From Stenotrophomonas sp. 57 (lineage in GTDB: Bacteria > Pseudomonadota > Gammaproteobacteria > Xanthomonadales > Xanthomonadaceae): a DNA stretch of 64,000 nucleotides. Below, one piece after another: positions 47,533 through 56,690 of this stretch. The translations under genes and the position numbers were made by a program. The stretch is taken from NCBI RefSeq assembly GCF_030291075.1, contig NZ_CP127407.1, positions 2,602,001 through 2,666,000 of the forward strand, given 5' to 3'. The notes under the pieces are model-generated. The model ran no database searches. It was not told the DNA's origin and worked only from the letters and a program-made list of their open reading frames with translations. Numbering within the stretch: the stretch's first letter is position 1; each line of letters opens with the position of its first letter.

Positions 47533-47796
47533 ATGGGAGCCGCCGAGAACATCCCGTTTGAGCTGCGAGCCATCGGTGCCGAAGAAGTCGGCACCTTGCT
47601 CGGCCTGGCCGCGCGAACGGTTCTGGAGACCGTTGCATGCCGACCTGACTTCCCCGTCCGGATCAGCATGCGCCCGGCCACGTGGATTGCCGGAGAGGTG
47701 CTGGCATGGCGCCAAGCTAACCGAGCCGGTCAGCCAGCTCGTCGGCGTCGGTCTGGTAGTAAATCAAGAGGCTCTTCAGGTCCCGGTGTCCAATAA
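47533..47796 (+). CDS. Excisionase (AlpA-like)
   Basis: The 87-residue product has EEVGTLLGLAARTVLETVACRPDFPVRISMRPATWIAGEVLAWRQAN, a winged helix of the AlpA/Xis type, and a basic tail. AAGGAGG lies six bases before the ATG. Its 3' end overlaps the 3' end of the integrase gene by 80 bases on the other strand. Confidence 0.75.
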   Translation: MGAAENIPFELRAIGAEEVGTLLGLAARTVLETVACRPDFPVRISMRPATWIAGEVLAWRQANRAGQPARRRRSGSKSRGSSGPGVQ

Positions 47797-48679
47797 CCCG
47801 GGCCAGCTCCATCACGTCCAGCTTCTTCGAAAGCCGCCAGATTGCCTCTGCGCGGCTGTCGTGGAAGTGCAGGTTCTCGATCTGAGCGGCATCCCGAGCC
47901 CTACGGAAGAGGGTGTCGCGAGTTCCCGGGTCCAGGTTGAACACGGATTCCGCGGCCTGCGGCAGCAGGCTGATGATCTCCCGCGCACGAGCTGACATTG
48001 GCACACGGCGCACGTCGCCATTCTTGGTCTTCGGCAGGGTCACGGATTTGGCCGACACATCGGACCAGGTCATGCCCAGGATCTCGCCGGCGCGCATTGC
48101 CGTCTCCAGGGCGAACAGGAAGCACAACGCGACCCGGTGCTGAGCCGTCTCTGGCACGCCACCGTCGTATCCGAGGGCAAGCGTCAGCCTGTCGATCTCC
48201 TCCTGGGCCACTCTGCGCTTGCGGCTGGCCGGCGCCTGCGGCCGGTCCACGTCCTTGATCGGGTCACCATTCAGCCACCCCCAATCCTTCCGGCAGGATT
48301 TGAAAACCGACTGCAACAGGTTCATCTCGCGCCGGACGGAGGCGGGTGCGACCTGGCCCAAGCGGCGCTCGCGCCATTCGGCCAGGTGGATCGGCCGCAG
48401 AGTGGGCAGGCGCACGAGCGCCAGTGGATCCCGCTCCAGCAAACCCAGCCGCGCCAGCTCCCACCGCACGCCCTTGTGCTTCGGCGCCACCTCGCTTGCA
48501 TAGCGCCGCAGGGCGTCCTTGACAGTATTCTCAGGCAAGCGGGCGCCGGTCAGTTCCGCCTCGCGCATGAGCGCCCACTGCACGGCCTGGGCCTTAGTGG
48601 GGAGCGTGTTCGACTCGCGTCGACCGTCCTTGTAGATCTCGGCACGCCAAGAGGTGCCGCGTCGTTGGATAGATGCCAT
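47717..48679 (-). CDS. int: Tyrosine integrase
   Basis: The 320-residue product has the tyrosine recombinase catalytic set: Arg in ALETAMRAGEILGMTW, Lys in LPKTKNGDVRRVP, HxxR in LHFHDSRAEA, His in VIGHRDLKSL and Tyr in LLIYYQTD. The N-terminal half has the core-binding domain. Position 160 bp from attR and the tRNA site fit integration into tRNA-Leu. Confidence 0.97.
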   Translation of the reverse strand: MASIQRRGTSWRAEIYKDGRRESNTLPTKAQAVQWALMREAELTGARLPENTVKDALRRYASEVAPKHKGVRWELARLGLLERDPLALVRLPTLRPIHLAEWRERRLGQVAPASVRREMNLLQSVFKSCRKDWGWLNGDPIKDVDRPQAPASRKRRVAQEEIDRLTLALGYDGGVPETAQHRVALCFLFALETAMRAGEILGMTWSDVSAKSVTLPKTKNGDVRRVPMSARAREIISLLPQAAESVFNLDPGTRDTLFRRARDAAQIENLHFHDSRAEAIWRLSKKLDVMELARVIGHRDLKSLLIYYQTDADELADRLG

Positions 48680-48838
48680 GCCGCCAATGTTCGGCGTAAT
48701 TCTGGCGTAACGCTATCGGGCAGACACGGGCTAGCACGTGATTAAGGTGATCTTTGCAGCGCGCGCAAGACATTGAATCCGTTGGATATAGAGTCTGTTC
48801 GGGCTTGATGGGGATTGAGCGTAAAACCTGCCGCAGTG
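48680..48838. other. attP arm region upstream of the integrase
   Basis: About 160 bp between the integrase start and attR without a gene. Arm-type and integrase promoter sites should lie here. Features such as GGCGTAATTCTGGCGTAACG (two GGCGTAA copies 11 bp apart, near 48698-48715) may be integrase arm sites. Confidence 0.5.
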
Positions 48839-48854
48839 CCTTTCACCGGCACCA
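48839..48854 (+). repeat. attR core
   Basis: CCTTTCACCGGCACCA, identical to the tRNA-Leu 3' end at the left of the prophage. The sequence to its right is chromosomal. Confidence 0.88.
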
Positions 48855-48861
48855 CTGCATC

Positions 48862-48889
48862 AAAGGCCAGGTCCCCGACCTGGCCTTTT
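48862..48889 (+). terminator. Displaced terminator of tRNA-Leu
   Basis: AAAGGCCAGGT/ACCTGGCCTTT (48862-48872 and 48878-48888) with a CCCCG loop. It lies eight bases past attR; in the unintegrated chromosome it would end the tRNA-Leu transcript. Confidence 0.8.
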
Positions 48890-49080
48890 GCATTTCCGGG
48901 GCTGAACTGCACGCCGCGTCCAGGCGGTCGTCCTGGGCAGCGCCGAGGGGCTCCGGAGCCCAGTGCGCCACAACCGCGACTGCTGACAAGGTTGACACTA
49001 GACGCAGCGCACACTTTTCTTGCCAGCCTCACGTACATCTGCCTATCGTGATCCCGCCGGATCCGGGGGCGGGGGAATGC

Positions 49081-50520
49081 ATGACGCTACGTGCTGCACT
49101 GTTTTTTCTGGTCACGCACGCTCTCGTCATTGCCTTGATCGGCCCGCAGGACCCTGTCGGTTCCTACCTGTTGCTGATCACCGCCCCCTCGCTGGCCGCA
49201 CTGGCGTGCGTGCGGCGGGCACGCGGCAGACAGGCAGCCTGCAAATGGCGGCTGCTCGGCGCGGCCGTCGGTTTGTTCTCGCTCGCCCTGCTGGCACTGC
49301 TGTACCGGAACGTGGCCGGCCTCGCGCCGGCGCAGATGACGGCATCGTCATTGATCCTGTATGTGTTCTACCGGGTCCCCCTGACCTACGTGGCCGCCAG
49401 CCCCGGAGGTGGCAACCGCAGCATCCGCACGGTGGACCTTGCAGTCATTGCCCTGCTGTGGCTGCTGTACTACCTGCATATGCGGGCCATGGCGCCCCTC
49501 AACACAGCGCTGTGGACGCAATGCCTGCACACGATGAGCAGCGTACAGAACAGCCTGGTGTTCTGTTTCGCGCTGATCCGTTTCCTGGCCGAGGACAATC
49601 CCGACCGCCGCGATTTCTTCCGGACGCTCTCGATCTACGCGCTGGGATACTTCCTGCTGGCGCTCTACATCAATACCTACCAGCCGCAGATACCTGACGG
49701 CAGCTGGGCGGACCTGCTGATCAGTGCACTGTTCGTGCTGCTGGCGGTCATGGCAGGCAGTCGCCGCCGCCGCCCGCCAGTGGCAGTATCCCGCAGCCTG
49801 CGGCGCATCGTCGATGCCGGCGTACCACTCATGCTGCCCTTGCTGCTGATGATGGTGGCGCTGCTGGTCGCCCGCCTGCAACCGGGCCTGGCCATGGCCG
49901 GATTCATCGGCGCCATGCTCGCCTACGCGCTGCGCAGCGTGCTGAGCCAGGTCGAGGTCCAGCGCCAGCGCGATGAACTGGAAACACTGGCACGACGTGA
50001 TCCCCTCACCGGGCTGGGCAACCGGCGCAGCTTCGATGAGTCGCTGGGTGCCGCCCACCGCCGCGCGCGCCGCCAGGGGCAGGGCCTGGCCGTGCTGATG
50101 ATCGACATCGACCACTTCAAGCGGCTCAACGACACCTACGGGCACCCGGAAGGTGACCGCCGCCTGCGTGCCGTCGCCGGCATCCTCGATGGCTGTCTGC
50201 AGCGAGGAGATGACCTGCTGGCCCGCTACGGGGGCGAGGAGTTCATCGCGGCCCTGCCATCGCCCGAGGCGATGCACGCGCTGCATCTGGGAGAACGCCT
50301 GCGTGCTGCGGTCGAAAGCGCTGCACTACCCGCTGCCGAGGGCCATGTGACCATCAGCGTGGGCGTGGCCTGGCAGGCCGCCAGTGATCCGTACGAGCCG
50401 GGTGACCTGGTCGACCGTGCCGACCAGGCCCTGTACCGCGCCAAGCATGCCGGGCGAAACCGCGTGCATCTTGCCCCGGCCCTGCAGGCCCGGGACGCAC
50501 CCGCTGCCCCGCGCGCCTAG
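49081..50520 (+). CDS. Membrane-bound diguanylate cyclase (GGDEF)
   Basis: The 479-residue product has about six to eight N-terminal membrane segments ([16 protein letters not shown] onward; ending [15 protein letters not shown] and [13 protein letters not shown]). A GGDEF domain follows: [32 protein letters not shown] and RYGGEEF as active site, with an RGDD sequence five residues before it that fits the inhibitory (I) site RxxD. It should make c-di-GMP. The start ATG is the first after the leader; upstream frame has no ribosome site. Confidence 0.9.
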   Translation: MTLRAALFFLVTHALVIALIGPQDPVGSYLLLITAPSLAALACVRRARGRQAACKWRLLGAAVGLFSLALLALLYRNVAGLAPAQMTASSLILYVFYRVPLTYVAASPGGGNRSIRTVDLAVIALLWLLYYLHMRAMAPLNTALWTQCLHTMSSVQNSLVFCFALIRFLAEDNPDRRDFFRTLSIYALGYFLLALYINTYQPQIPDGSWADLLISALFVLLAVMAGSRRRRPPVAVSRSLRRIVDAGVPLMLPLLLMMVALLVARLQPGLAMAGFIGAMLAYALRSVLSQVEVQRQRDELETLARRDPLTGLGNRRSFDESLGAAHRRARRQGQGLAVLMIDIDHFKRLNDTYGHPEGDRRLRAVAGILDGCLQRGDDLLARYGGEEFIAALPSPEAMHALHLGERLRAAVESAALPAAEGHVTISVGVAWQAASDPYEPGDLVDRADQALYRAKHAGRNRVHLAPALQARDAPAAPRA

Positions 50521-52343
50521 ACCACCCGCAGGGTTGCGCCGCCATGCGGATGCCCTGCCCCGTCCTGGACACGGAAACCGGCCACGGTCTGCAGCAGCTG
50601 TGCCGACTGCTCCTCCATGCTGCGCGCTGCTGCCGACGCCTCTTCGACCAGGGCAGCATTCTGCTGGGTGCCCTGGTCGATCAGGTCGACCGCCTGGTTC
50701 ATCTGCTGGATGTCGTCGCTCTGCTGCTGCGAGGCGGTGCTGATCTCGGTCATCAGGTCGCTGACCCGGCGGACATTGGTCACGATCTCGTCCATGGTGC
50801 GGCCGGCGCTCTCGACCTGGGCGGTGCCGGCCCCGACGTTGGCCACCGACTCATCGATCAGCTGCTTGATCTCCTTCGCTGCGCTGGCCGAGCGCTGCGA
50901 CAGCTCGCGGATCTCGGTGGCGACCACGGCAAATCCACGCCCATGCTCGCCGGCGCGTGCGGCTTCCACCGCTGCGTTCAGTGCGAGGATGTTGGTCTGG
51001 AACGCGATGCCGTCGATTACCCCGATGATGTCGACGATGCGCCGCGAGGAGGCATTGATCACCGCCATCGTCTCGACCACCTCATGCACCACGCTACCGC
51101 CGCGCGCAGCGACGTCAGCGGCACCGCCGGCCAGCTGGCTGGCCTGGCGCGCGTTGGTGGCAGTGCGCTGCACGGTCTCGGCCAGCCCCTTCATCGATAC
51201 CGCGGTTTCCTCCAGCGAGGCCGCCTGCTGCTCGGTGCGCTGCGACAGGTCACTGTTGCCCTGTGCGATCTCGGTCGCCCCCACCGCAATGGTGTCGGCA
51301 GCCAACTTGATCTGACCAATGATCGCTGCCATCGCCTCGACCAGCGCATTCACGCCTTCGCACAGCTCGGCGATCGCGCCCTGCTTGTCGGCCGTGGCAA
51401 CGCGGCGGGTCAGGTCGCCCTGCTTGGCCGCGGCCACGACTTCGCGGGTCTGCGCCACGGCGCGCTGCATCGCCTGGTTTTCATGCACCTGCGCGGTGAT
51501 GTCGGTGGCGTACTTGACGACCTTGAACGGCTTGCCGTTGAGGTCGAGGATGGGGTTGTAGGACGCCTGGATCCAGACCTCGCGGCCGCCCTTGCCCAGG
51601 CGCCGATACTGCCCGGCGTCGTATTCGCCGCGGCCAAGCTTTTCCCAGAACCGGCGGTACTCATCACTGCCACGATGGCCAGGCTCGACGAACAGCGAGT
51701 GGTGCTGTCCGCGCACCTCGTCGAGGCTGTAACCGGTGGTGGCGAGGAAATTGTCGTTGGCCGACAGAATGCGCCCGTCCATGCTGAACTCGATCACCGC
51801 CTGCGACTTGCCGATCGCCGCCAGCTGCCCGGCCGAATCAGCCGCCTGCAACTTCTGCGCGGTGATGTCGGTAGCGAACTTGACCACTTTGTATGGCCGC
51901 CCCTGGCGGTCCAGCACCGGGTTGTACGAGGCCTGTATCCAGATCTCGCGCTGGCCCTTGCCGAAGCGGCGATACTGCCCGGCGTCGTACTCGCCACGCC
52001 CCAGCCGCGCCCAGAAATCGCGGTATTCGACGCTGCGCGCCTGCTCCGGATCGACGAAAAGGGAATGGTGCTTTCCCTGGATCTCCTCCAGCCGATAGCC
52101 CACCGCCTGCAGGAAATTGTCATTGGCCTGCAGGATGGTGCCGTCGAGCGCGAATTCGATGACAGCCTGCACCCGATGCAGCGCCGCAACCTGGGCCTCA
52201 AGTTCGGAGCGATCGTTCGCTGCCGGCATGGCGCTGGCGCGGTGCTGCGGGGCGAGGACGCCCAGCAGCGCGCGCCACGGCGACCAACGGGTATGCAGCT
52301 CGGCTGGCGCCTGCGCGCCTGCCGTGAAGCCTGGAATGAGCAT
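50517..52343 (-). CDS. Soluble chemoreceptor with two tandem PAS domains (BdlA-like)
   Basis: The 608-residue product has no membrane segment. Two nearly identical PAS domains occupy about 50-165 and 175-290 ([19 protein letters not shown] versus [19 protein letters not shown]; each ends ATDITAQ). A HAMP-like linker and methyl-accepting signalling domain follow, with the hairpin tip [31 protein letters not shown]. This is the layout of P. aeruginosa BdlA, which links c-di-GMP to biofilm dispersal. GAGGA precedes the ATG. Stop codons of this and the GGDEF gene share CTAG. Confidence 0.9.
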   Translation of the reverse strand: MLIPGFTAGAQAPAELHTRWSPWRALLGVLAPQHRASAMPAANDRSELEAQVAALHRVQAVIEFALDGTILQANDNFLQAVGYRLEEIQGKHHSLFVDPEQARSVEYRDFWARLGRGEYDAGQYRRFGKGQREIWIQASYNPVLDRQGRPYKVVKFATDITAQKLQAADSAGQLAAIGKSQAVIEFSMDGRILSANDNFLATTGYSLDEVRGQHHSLFVEPGHRGSDEYRRFWEKLGRGEYDAGQYRRLGKGGREVWIQASYNPILDLNGKPFKVVKYATDITAQVHENQAMQRAVAQTREVVAAAKQGDLTRRVATADKQGAIAELCEGVNALVEAMAAIIGQIKLAADTIAVGATEIAQGNSDLSQRTEQQAASLEETAVSMKGLAETVQRTATNARQASQLAGGAADVAARGGSVVHEVVETMAVINASSRRIVDIIGVIDGIAFQTNILALNAAVEAARAGEHGRGFAVVATEIRELSQRSASAAKEIKQLIDESVANVGAGTAQVESAGRTMDEIVTNVRRVSDLMTEISTASQQQSDDIQQMNQAVDLIDQGTQQNAALVEEASAAARSMEEQSAQLLQTVAGFRVQDGAGHPHGGATLRVV

Positions 52344-52787
52344 TGTCTGATCCTCGGTGTCCGACAAAGGGTTGCGACCCGACGGGCGGGATGCCCGGCG
52401 GCAACTTCAGTTGCTAAGGACTACAGGTACCGGCAGGCACCCCTCGAGCGGCTGGCAAGAACATCTGGTGCGGGTGCGATCGGCATCTGGGAGCGGCGGA
52501 ACACACAGCGCGGGCCGCCCATCGGGGGCAGCCTGGGGTCCTGCAGCGGGCGACTGGAGCGGGATCCAGAGGGGATATCGGCGATGCCGGCGGCGGCTTT
52601 AGCGGAATTCCGCGACTTCCGTCTCAACTTCCGCCGACGCTGCGGTGTACTTCACGGCGTACTCACGCGCTGCGGAAGCGGGTGCAGTTCGAGCCGGTGA
52701 TGTCTGCATGACCCACGGGAGATACCCCGCCACGTGAAAATGGCGACGTGCAGCCATCTGCAGGAGGTACATCGACAAGGAGATCAC
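52344..52787. other. Intergenic region before the pseudogene
   Basis: About 440 bp with no convincing gene. The promoter of the chemoreceptor must lie at the left end; a small hairpin GCAACTTCAGTTGC near 52404 is visible. The rest is unremarkable GC-rich sequence. Confidence 0.4.
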
Positions 52788-53481
52788 ATGTTCGTTCGGT
52801 TGGACGGCCTCATCCTCCTTGGCCTGTGCAGCACTTGCGCGTTTGCCACCGATGCCGGCTATCGCCCCGCCTTCCAGCCAGACCAGTGAAGGGGCCACCC
52901 GCCGGGCGCCCTAACGAAGTTCTGGTCCTCGGCACGCCCCATCTTTCCGGGCTGCCGAAGACCTTCACGCCGGACATTCTGCAGCCGCTGCTCGAGGCCC
53001 TGCTTCGGCGGTGGTGCAATGGCTGCGCCTGCCCAAGGACGAACGTCGCACCGCCGACAGCCTGACACCGGAACTGGTGCCGTTCCTCGACAAGCGCACG
53101 GCCAAGCGTTACGAGGTGGGCATGATCGCCGGCGTGCTCGCCACGCCTAGACCTGGAGCGCTTACGGTCGGTCGATGACCTCACCGGCGACGCTCCCATC
53201 CCGGAAGCACAGAAAAATGCCTGCAGCGCGGCCCTGCAAGCAGCCTGGGACAACCCGGCAAGTGCGGCGCGCTTCACCGCGGACGAGCCGATGAAGGCCA
53301 ACCTAAGCAAACCCGATGACCTGCTTGCGCTCCATCGCACGACGTGCTGGGCCAGCACCCGGGTAGCCGCATGCTGACCATCGTCGGTGCCTCGCACAGG
53401 GGCTACTACGAGGCCTACCTCAACCAGATGCACGATGTGCACCTGGTCAACGCGGACGCAGTATTGCGGCGACGGGGATAG
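52788..53481 (+). pseudogene. DUF5694-like protein, broken by several frameshifts
   Basis: The reading starts well (AAGGAG, then MFVRLDGLILLGLCSTCAFATDAG, a signal peptide) but a stop and shifts follow. Fragments in different frames read EVLVLGTPHLSGLPKTFTPDILQPLLEAL, VQWLRLPKDERRTADSLTPELVPFLDKRTAKRYEVGMIAG, LDLERLRSVDDLTGDAPIPEAQKNACSAALQAAWDN and HDVLGQHPGSRMLTIVGASHRGYYEAYLNQMHDVHLVNADAVLRR, which are the parts of a DUF5694-like secreted protein in order. At least four frame changes and an apparent internal deletion make a pseudogene likely. Confidence 0.75.
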
Positions 53482-53535
53482 GTGCCGGCCACGCGCCGGC
53501 ACTATCCTGCAGGGCCCGATCTGCAGGTGCCGGAC

Positions 53536-53826
53536 ATGCTGAAAGTGATCGCCGAGGATTTCATCCGTCCCGATGCCGTGGACACCGTGCTGCCGCTGTA
53601 TCGTGAGCTGGTCGCGTGCACGCAGCGCGAGCCGCTCTGCCTCGGCTATGAACTGTTCGTGGACCAGAAGGATCCGGGTCATTTCATCTTCATCGAACGG
53701 TGGCCGGACCGCGCGGCGCTCGACCTGCACTGCGCCAGCGAACATTTCCAGCGCCTTGTGCCCCGGATCAACGCCTTCCAGCGTGCACCGTGCCGGTTCC
53801 TGCTGATGGATGCCGCGCCGCTGTAG
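53536..53826 (+). CDS. Antibiotic biosynthesis monooxygenase-like (YgiN-type) protein
   Basis: The 96-residue product begins MLKVIAEDFIRPDAVDTVLPLYRELVACTQ and has GYELFVDQKDPGHFIFIERWPDRAALDLHCASEHFQ, the ABM fold pattern (small dimeric alpha-beta barrel, often acting on quinones). It ends where a convergent gene ends. Confidence 0.85.
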   Translation: MLKVIAEDFIRPDAVDTVLPLYRELVACTQREPLCLGYELFVDQKDPGHFIFIERWPDRAALDLHCASEHFQRLVPRINAFQRAPCRFLLMDAAPL

Positions 53827-54070
53827 TGCCCGCATCGATGCCACCACGATTGCGGTGGCCACCTCGCCACAGCAGCACGCTGGCCGCCACCGTGCAGGCC
53901 AGCGTCAATAGCAGCGACGCCACCACGCCGCCGTGCAGCAGCGGCAGCATCGCCTGGGCAAGCCGGTCGTCGCGCAATTGTTCCAGACGCAGGCCACTGG
54001 CCAGTGCCAGGCACCAGCCCACCATGGCCGGCGCGTAGGCGGCAACGGCATTCCGATTCCAGGTGATCAT
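53768..54070 (-). CDS. Small membrane protein (100 aa)
   Basis: MITWNRNAVAAYAPAMVGWCLALASGL starts a protein with two membrane segments (the second VVASLLLTLACTVAASVLLW). The last 20 residues lie antisense to the monooxygenase gene. Not recognised; it lies upstream of nothing else on that strand. Confidence 0.55.
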   Translation of the reverse strand: MITWNRNAVAAYAPAMVGWCLALASGLRLEQLRDDRLAQAMLPLLHGGVVASLLLTLACTVAASVLLWRGGHRNRGGIDAGTTAARHPSAGTGTVHAGRR

Positions 54071-54148
54071 CCTGCGTTCTCGCTTCCAGATGGGGTTGCG
54101 GCGATTGTTCCGCCCCGCCCTCTCACAGGCTGAGACCGCCTGCCGCTG

Positions 54149-55540
54149 CTACTGCGACCAGCCACCACCGAGCGCGGCCATGAGGGCCGCGCTGGCCTGC
54201 AACTGCCGGCTCTGGATGTCCTGCAGACCGAGCTGAGCCTGGCGTGCATCGGTCTGCGCACTGACCACGTCCAGATAGCTGATCGCGCCGCTGGTATAGC
54301 GATCATGTGCGATCTGCTCGGCACGCCGCGCGGCGGCCACCGCATCCTGCTCGTGGCCGCGCTGGGCGTCGAGCTGGCGCAGCAGGGTCAATTGGTCTTC
54401 CACCTGGCGGATCGCAGCGAGCACGGTGGCGCGGTACTGTGCCGACGCTGCGTCGAACTCCGCATAAGCCTCGGCCTTGGCTGCCTTGCGCCGGCCGCCA
54501 TCAAACACCGGCAGCGCCGCTAATGGGCCCAGGGCCCAATAGCGGTTGCCTGCGTCGAGCAGCGCGCTGCCACCCGAGGTCTGCCCCCCCAGCAGGCCGC
54601 TCACGCTGAGCTGCGGAAACCACGCTGCACGCGCCACGCCGATACCTGCGTTGGCGGCGAACACCCGGCGTTCGGCGGCGGCGATGTCCGGCCGTCGCCG
54701 CAGCAGGCTGCTGGGCAGATCGGCCGGCACCGATGGCAGCGACGGCAGGCCCGCATCGGCGACGGCGAAGCCGCTGGCGGGCGCACCGACCAGCTCGGCG
54801 ATGGCATGCCGCAGCAGCGCGCAGCGTCCGTCGAGCGCGTCCAGGTCGGCCTGCGCGCTGGCCAGCTGGTGCCGCGCGCGGGACACGTCCAGTTCCGAAG
54901 CGATCTCGCCGCGGAAGCGGTCCTCGGTCAACGTCAACGCTTGCCGGTAATCCTCGATGCTGCCACGCAGGGTCGCCTGCTGTGCCTGGGCACCGCGCAG
55001 CTGCAGATAGAGCCCGGCCAACTGCTGCGACAGGCTCAGCCGTGCGGCAGCCAGATCATCGCCACTGGCCTCGGCGCGCGCCTTGCCCGCGGCAGCAGCG
55101 TTGCGCAGGCGCCCCCACAGATCGAGGTCGAACGACAACGAGAACGTCGCGGTGTTGCTGTCATAGATCGCCGGCTGGGTGGCACTGCGCAGGGGCTTGT
55201 CATCGGATTGGCGCTGACGCACCGGGCCGGTGCTGAAGCCGATCTGCGGCAAGCGTGCCGCCGCTACCTCACCGGCGGCCGCGCGCGCCGCATCGTAGTG
55301 CGCCACGGCCAATGCCAGGCTCGGGCTGGCGGCGATCAACCGCTGCTGCAACTGGTTCAGTACCGGATCCTGGAAGGCGCGCCACCACGCCTGAGGCAAG
55401 GGCGCTGGGGTTGCTGCCTCCGCGTGCTCATAGCGGGCGGGCATCGCCACCACCGGCGTCTGGTAAGTCGGCGCCAGCGAGCAGCCCCCCAGCAGCAGGC
55501 CGATCACCGCCAGTGTCGCTGTGCGCTCAACTGCGGACAT
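54149..55540 (-). CDS. RND efflux outer membrane factor (NodT/OprM family)
   Basis: The 463-residue lipoprotein has signal LAVIGLLLGGCSLAPTYQTP with a lipobox Cys. Two OEP repeats follow (DPVLNQLQQRLIAASPSLALAVAHYDAARAAAGEVAAARLPQI and DIAAAERRVFAANAGIGVARAAWFPQLS). It is the third gene of an efflux operon and overlaps the adaptor gene by 14 bases. It forms the outer membrane channel. Confidence 0.93.
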   Translation of the reverse strand: MSAVERTATLAVIGLLLGGCSLAPTYQTPVVAMPARYEHAEAATPAPLPQAWWRAFQDPVLNQLQQRLIAASPSLALAVAHYDAARAAAGEVAAARLPQIGFSTGPVRQRQSDDKPLRSATQPAIYDSNTATFSLSFDLDLWGRLRNAAAAGKARAEASGDDLAAARLSLSQQLAGLYLQLRGAQAQQATLRGSIEDYRQALTLTEDRFRGEIASELDVSRARHQLASAQADLDALDGRCALLRHAIAELVGAPASGFAVADAGLPSLPSVPADLPSSLLRRRPDIAAAERRVFAANAGIGVARAAWFPQLSVSGLLGGQTSGGSALLDAGNRYWALGPLAALPVFDGGRRKAAKAEAYAEFDAASAQYRATVLAAIRQVEDQLTLLRQLDAQRGHEQDAVAAARRAEQIAHDRYTSGAISYLDVVSAQTDARQAQLGLQDIQSRQLQASAALMAALGGGWSQ

Positions 55541-56690
55541 GCGTAGGCTCCGCGTTGCCAGCGACCACGCGCACATGATCGCCCTCGCGCAACGCGTCCG
55601 GCGGATTGGGAATGACCCTGTCGCCCGCTTTCAGGCCACGATCCACCCGCAGGGTGCTGCCGAGGTCACTGGCGATGTGGATGTCCCGCAGGTGCACGAT
55701 GTCGTTGGCATCGACCACCGCCACCTGCGTGCCCTTGGCACGGAAGATCAACACGTCCGCTGGCACGCTCACACCCGCCCCCCCGCCCTGCAGCGGCAAC
55801 GTCACTTCCGCATAGCTGCCGGGCAACAATGCGCCGTCGGTATTGTCGACCACGAACTGCGCGAGCAACGTACCCGAGCTGCGATCGATCGCGCTGGAAT
55901 CGCCCTGCAACGTGGCAGTGAAGTGGCGCGCGTCCTGCCCCGGCACCTGCAGCGTGGCCTGCAGGCCAGGGCGGATGCTGGCCGCGCTGTTCTGCGGCAC
56001 CGGCACCATCAGGCGCAAGCGCCGGGTATCGGCAATGTTGAACAGTTCGCGACCGCTGTCATCGGCGCGGATCAGCTGGCCGACGTCGGTCTGCCGCGAG
56101 GTGACCGTACCGTCGAAGGGCGCGCGCAACGTACGGTAGCGCCCCAGTTCCTGCAGCCGTGCATAGTCGGCCTGCGCCGCTTCCACGGTGGCCTGCGCGG
56201 CCACCGCATTGGCCTGCTTCTCGTCGGCCTCCTGGCGCGACACCGAGTGACTGCCCAGCATGCCCTGCCAGCGCTCGGCGCTGACCTTGGCCAACGCTGC
56301 ATCGGCCTGCACCTGCAGCAGATGCGCGTGAGCCTGGGCGATCTGTTGGTCCAGCTCTGGGCTGTCGATCACCGCCAATACCTGCCCGGCCTTCACTGGC
56401 TGGCCGATGTCGGCACTCCAGGACTTCAGGTAGCCGCCCACGCGGGCATGGATCGGCGCTTCGGTCCAGGCACTCAGATGCGCCGGCAAGGTCAAGGTAC
56501 CGGCAGCGCCCTGCTCTCCAGCAGTGACCACCTGCACCGAAGGAACCGCTTGGCGTTCGGTCCAGTCGACCACCGCGTGCGCCTGCTGTGCGCGCAGGGC
56601 CAGACCGGCGGCCACCAGCGCCAGCGCCACCGCAGCGGCCAGGACCAGGGGACGGCGCAGCGAACGCTGCGGCAGCAAAGACTCAGACAT
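55527..56690 (-). CDS. RND efflux periplasmic adaptor (membrane fusion protein)
   Basis: The 387-residue product has an N-terminal membrane anchor (LVLAAAVALALVAAGLALRA), a lipoyl half (IHARVGGYLKSWSADIGQPVKAGQVLAVIDSPELDQQI), a helical hairpin and the RTLRAPFDGTVTSRQTDVGQLI second half, with beta-barrel and membrane-proximal parts after that. It overlaps the permease gene by eight bases. Confidence 0.93.
   Translation of the reverse strand: MSESLLPQRSLRRPLVLAAAVALALVAAGLALRAQQAHAVVDWTERQAVPSVQVVTAGEQGAAGTLTLPAHLSAWTEAPIHARVGGYLKSWSADIGQPVKAGQVLAVIDSPELDQQIAQAHAHLLQVQADAALAKVSAERWQGMLGSHSVSRQEADEKQANAVAAQATVEAAQADYARLQELGRYRTLRAPFDGTVTSRQTDVGQLIRADDSGRELFNIADTRRLRLMVPVPQNSAASIRPGLQATLQVPGQDARHFTATLQGDSSAIDRSSGTLLAQFVVDNTDGALLPGSYAEVTLPLQGGGAGVSVPADVLIFRAKGTQVAVVDANDIVHLRDIHIASDLGSTLRVDRGLKAGDRVIPNPPDALREGDHVRVVAGNAEPTHVRS

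Larger units (their letters stand above)
5512..48854. mobile_element. Lambdoid siphophage prophage, about 43.3 kb, integrated in tRNA-Leu(CAA)
   Basis: The limits are the 16-bp direct repeat CCTTTCACCGGCACCA at both ends; it is the 3' end of tRNA-Leu at the left and a bare copy at the right. The integrase gene is the last gene before the right repeat. Inside, every lambdoid module is present and open: int/xis, immunity, replication, late control, lysis, packaging, head and tail. No IS or obvious inactivating mutation was seen in essential genes, so it may be inducible. Confidence 0.92.

Noticed and set aside
50544..52700. Plus-strand 718-codon frame opposite the chemoreceptor
   Set aside because: Shadow of a well-recognised methyl-accepting protein.
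52599..52898. Minus-strand 99-codon frame before the pseudogene
   Set aside because: No ribosome site, composition not convincing, and it overlaps the signal peptide of the broken plus-strand gene.
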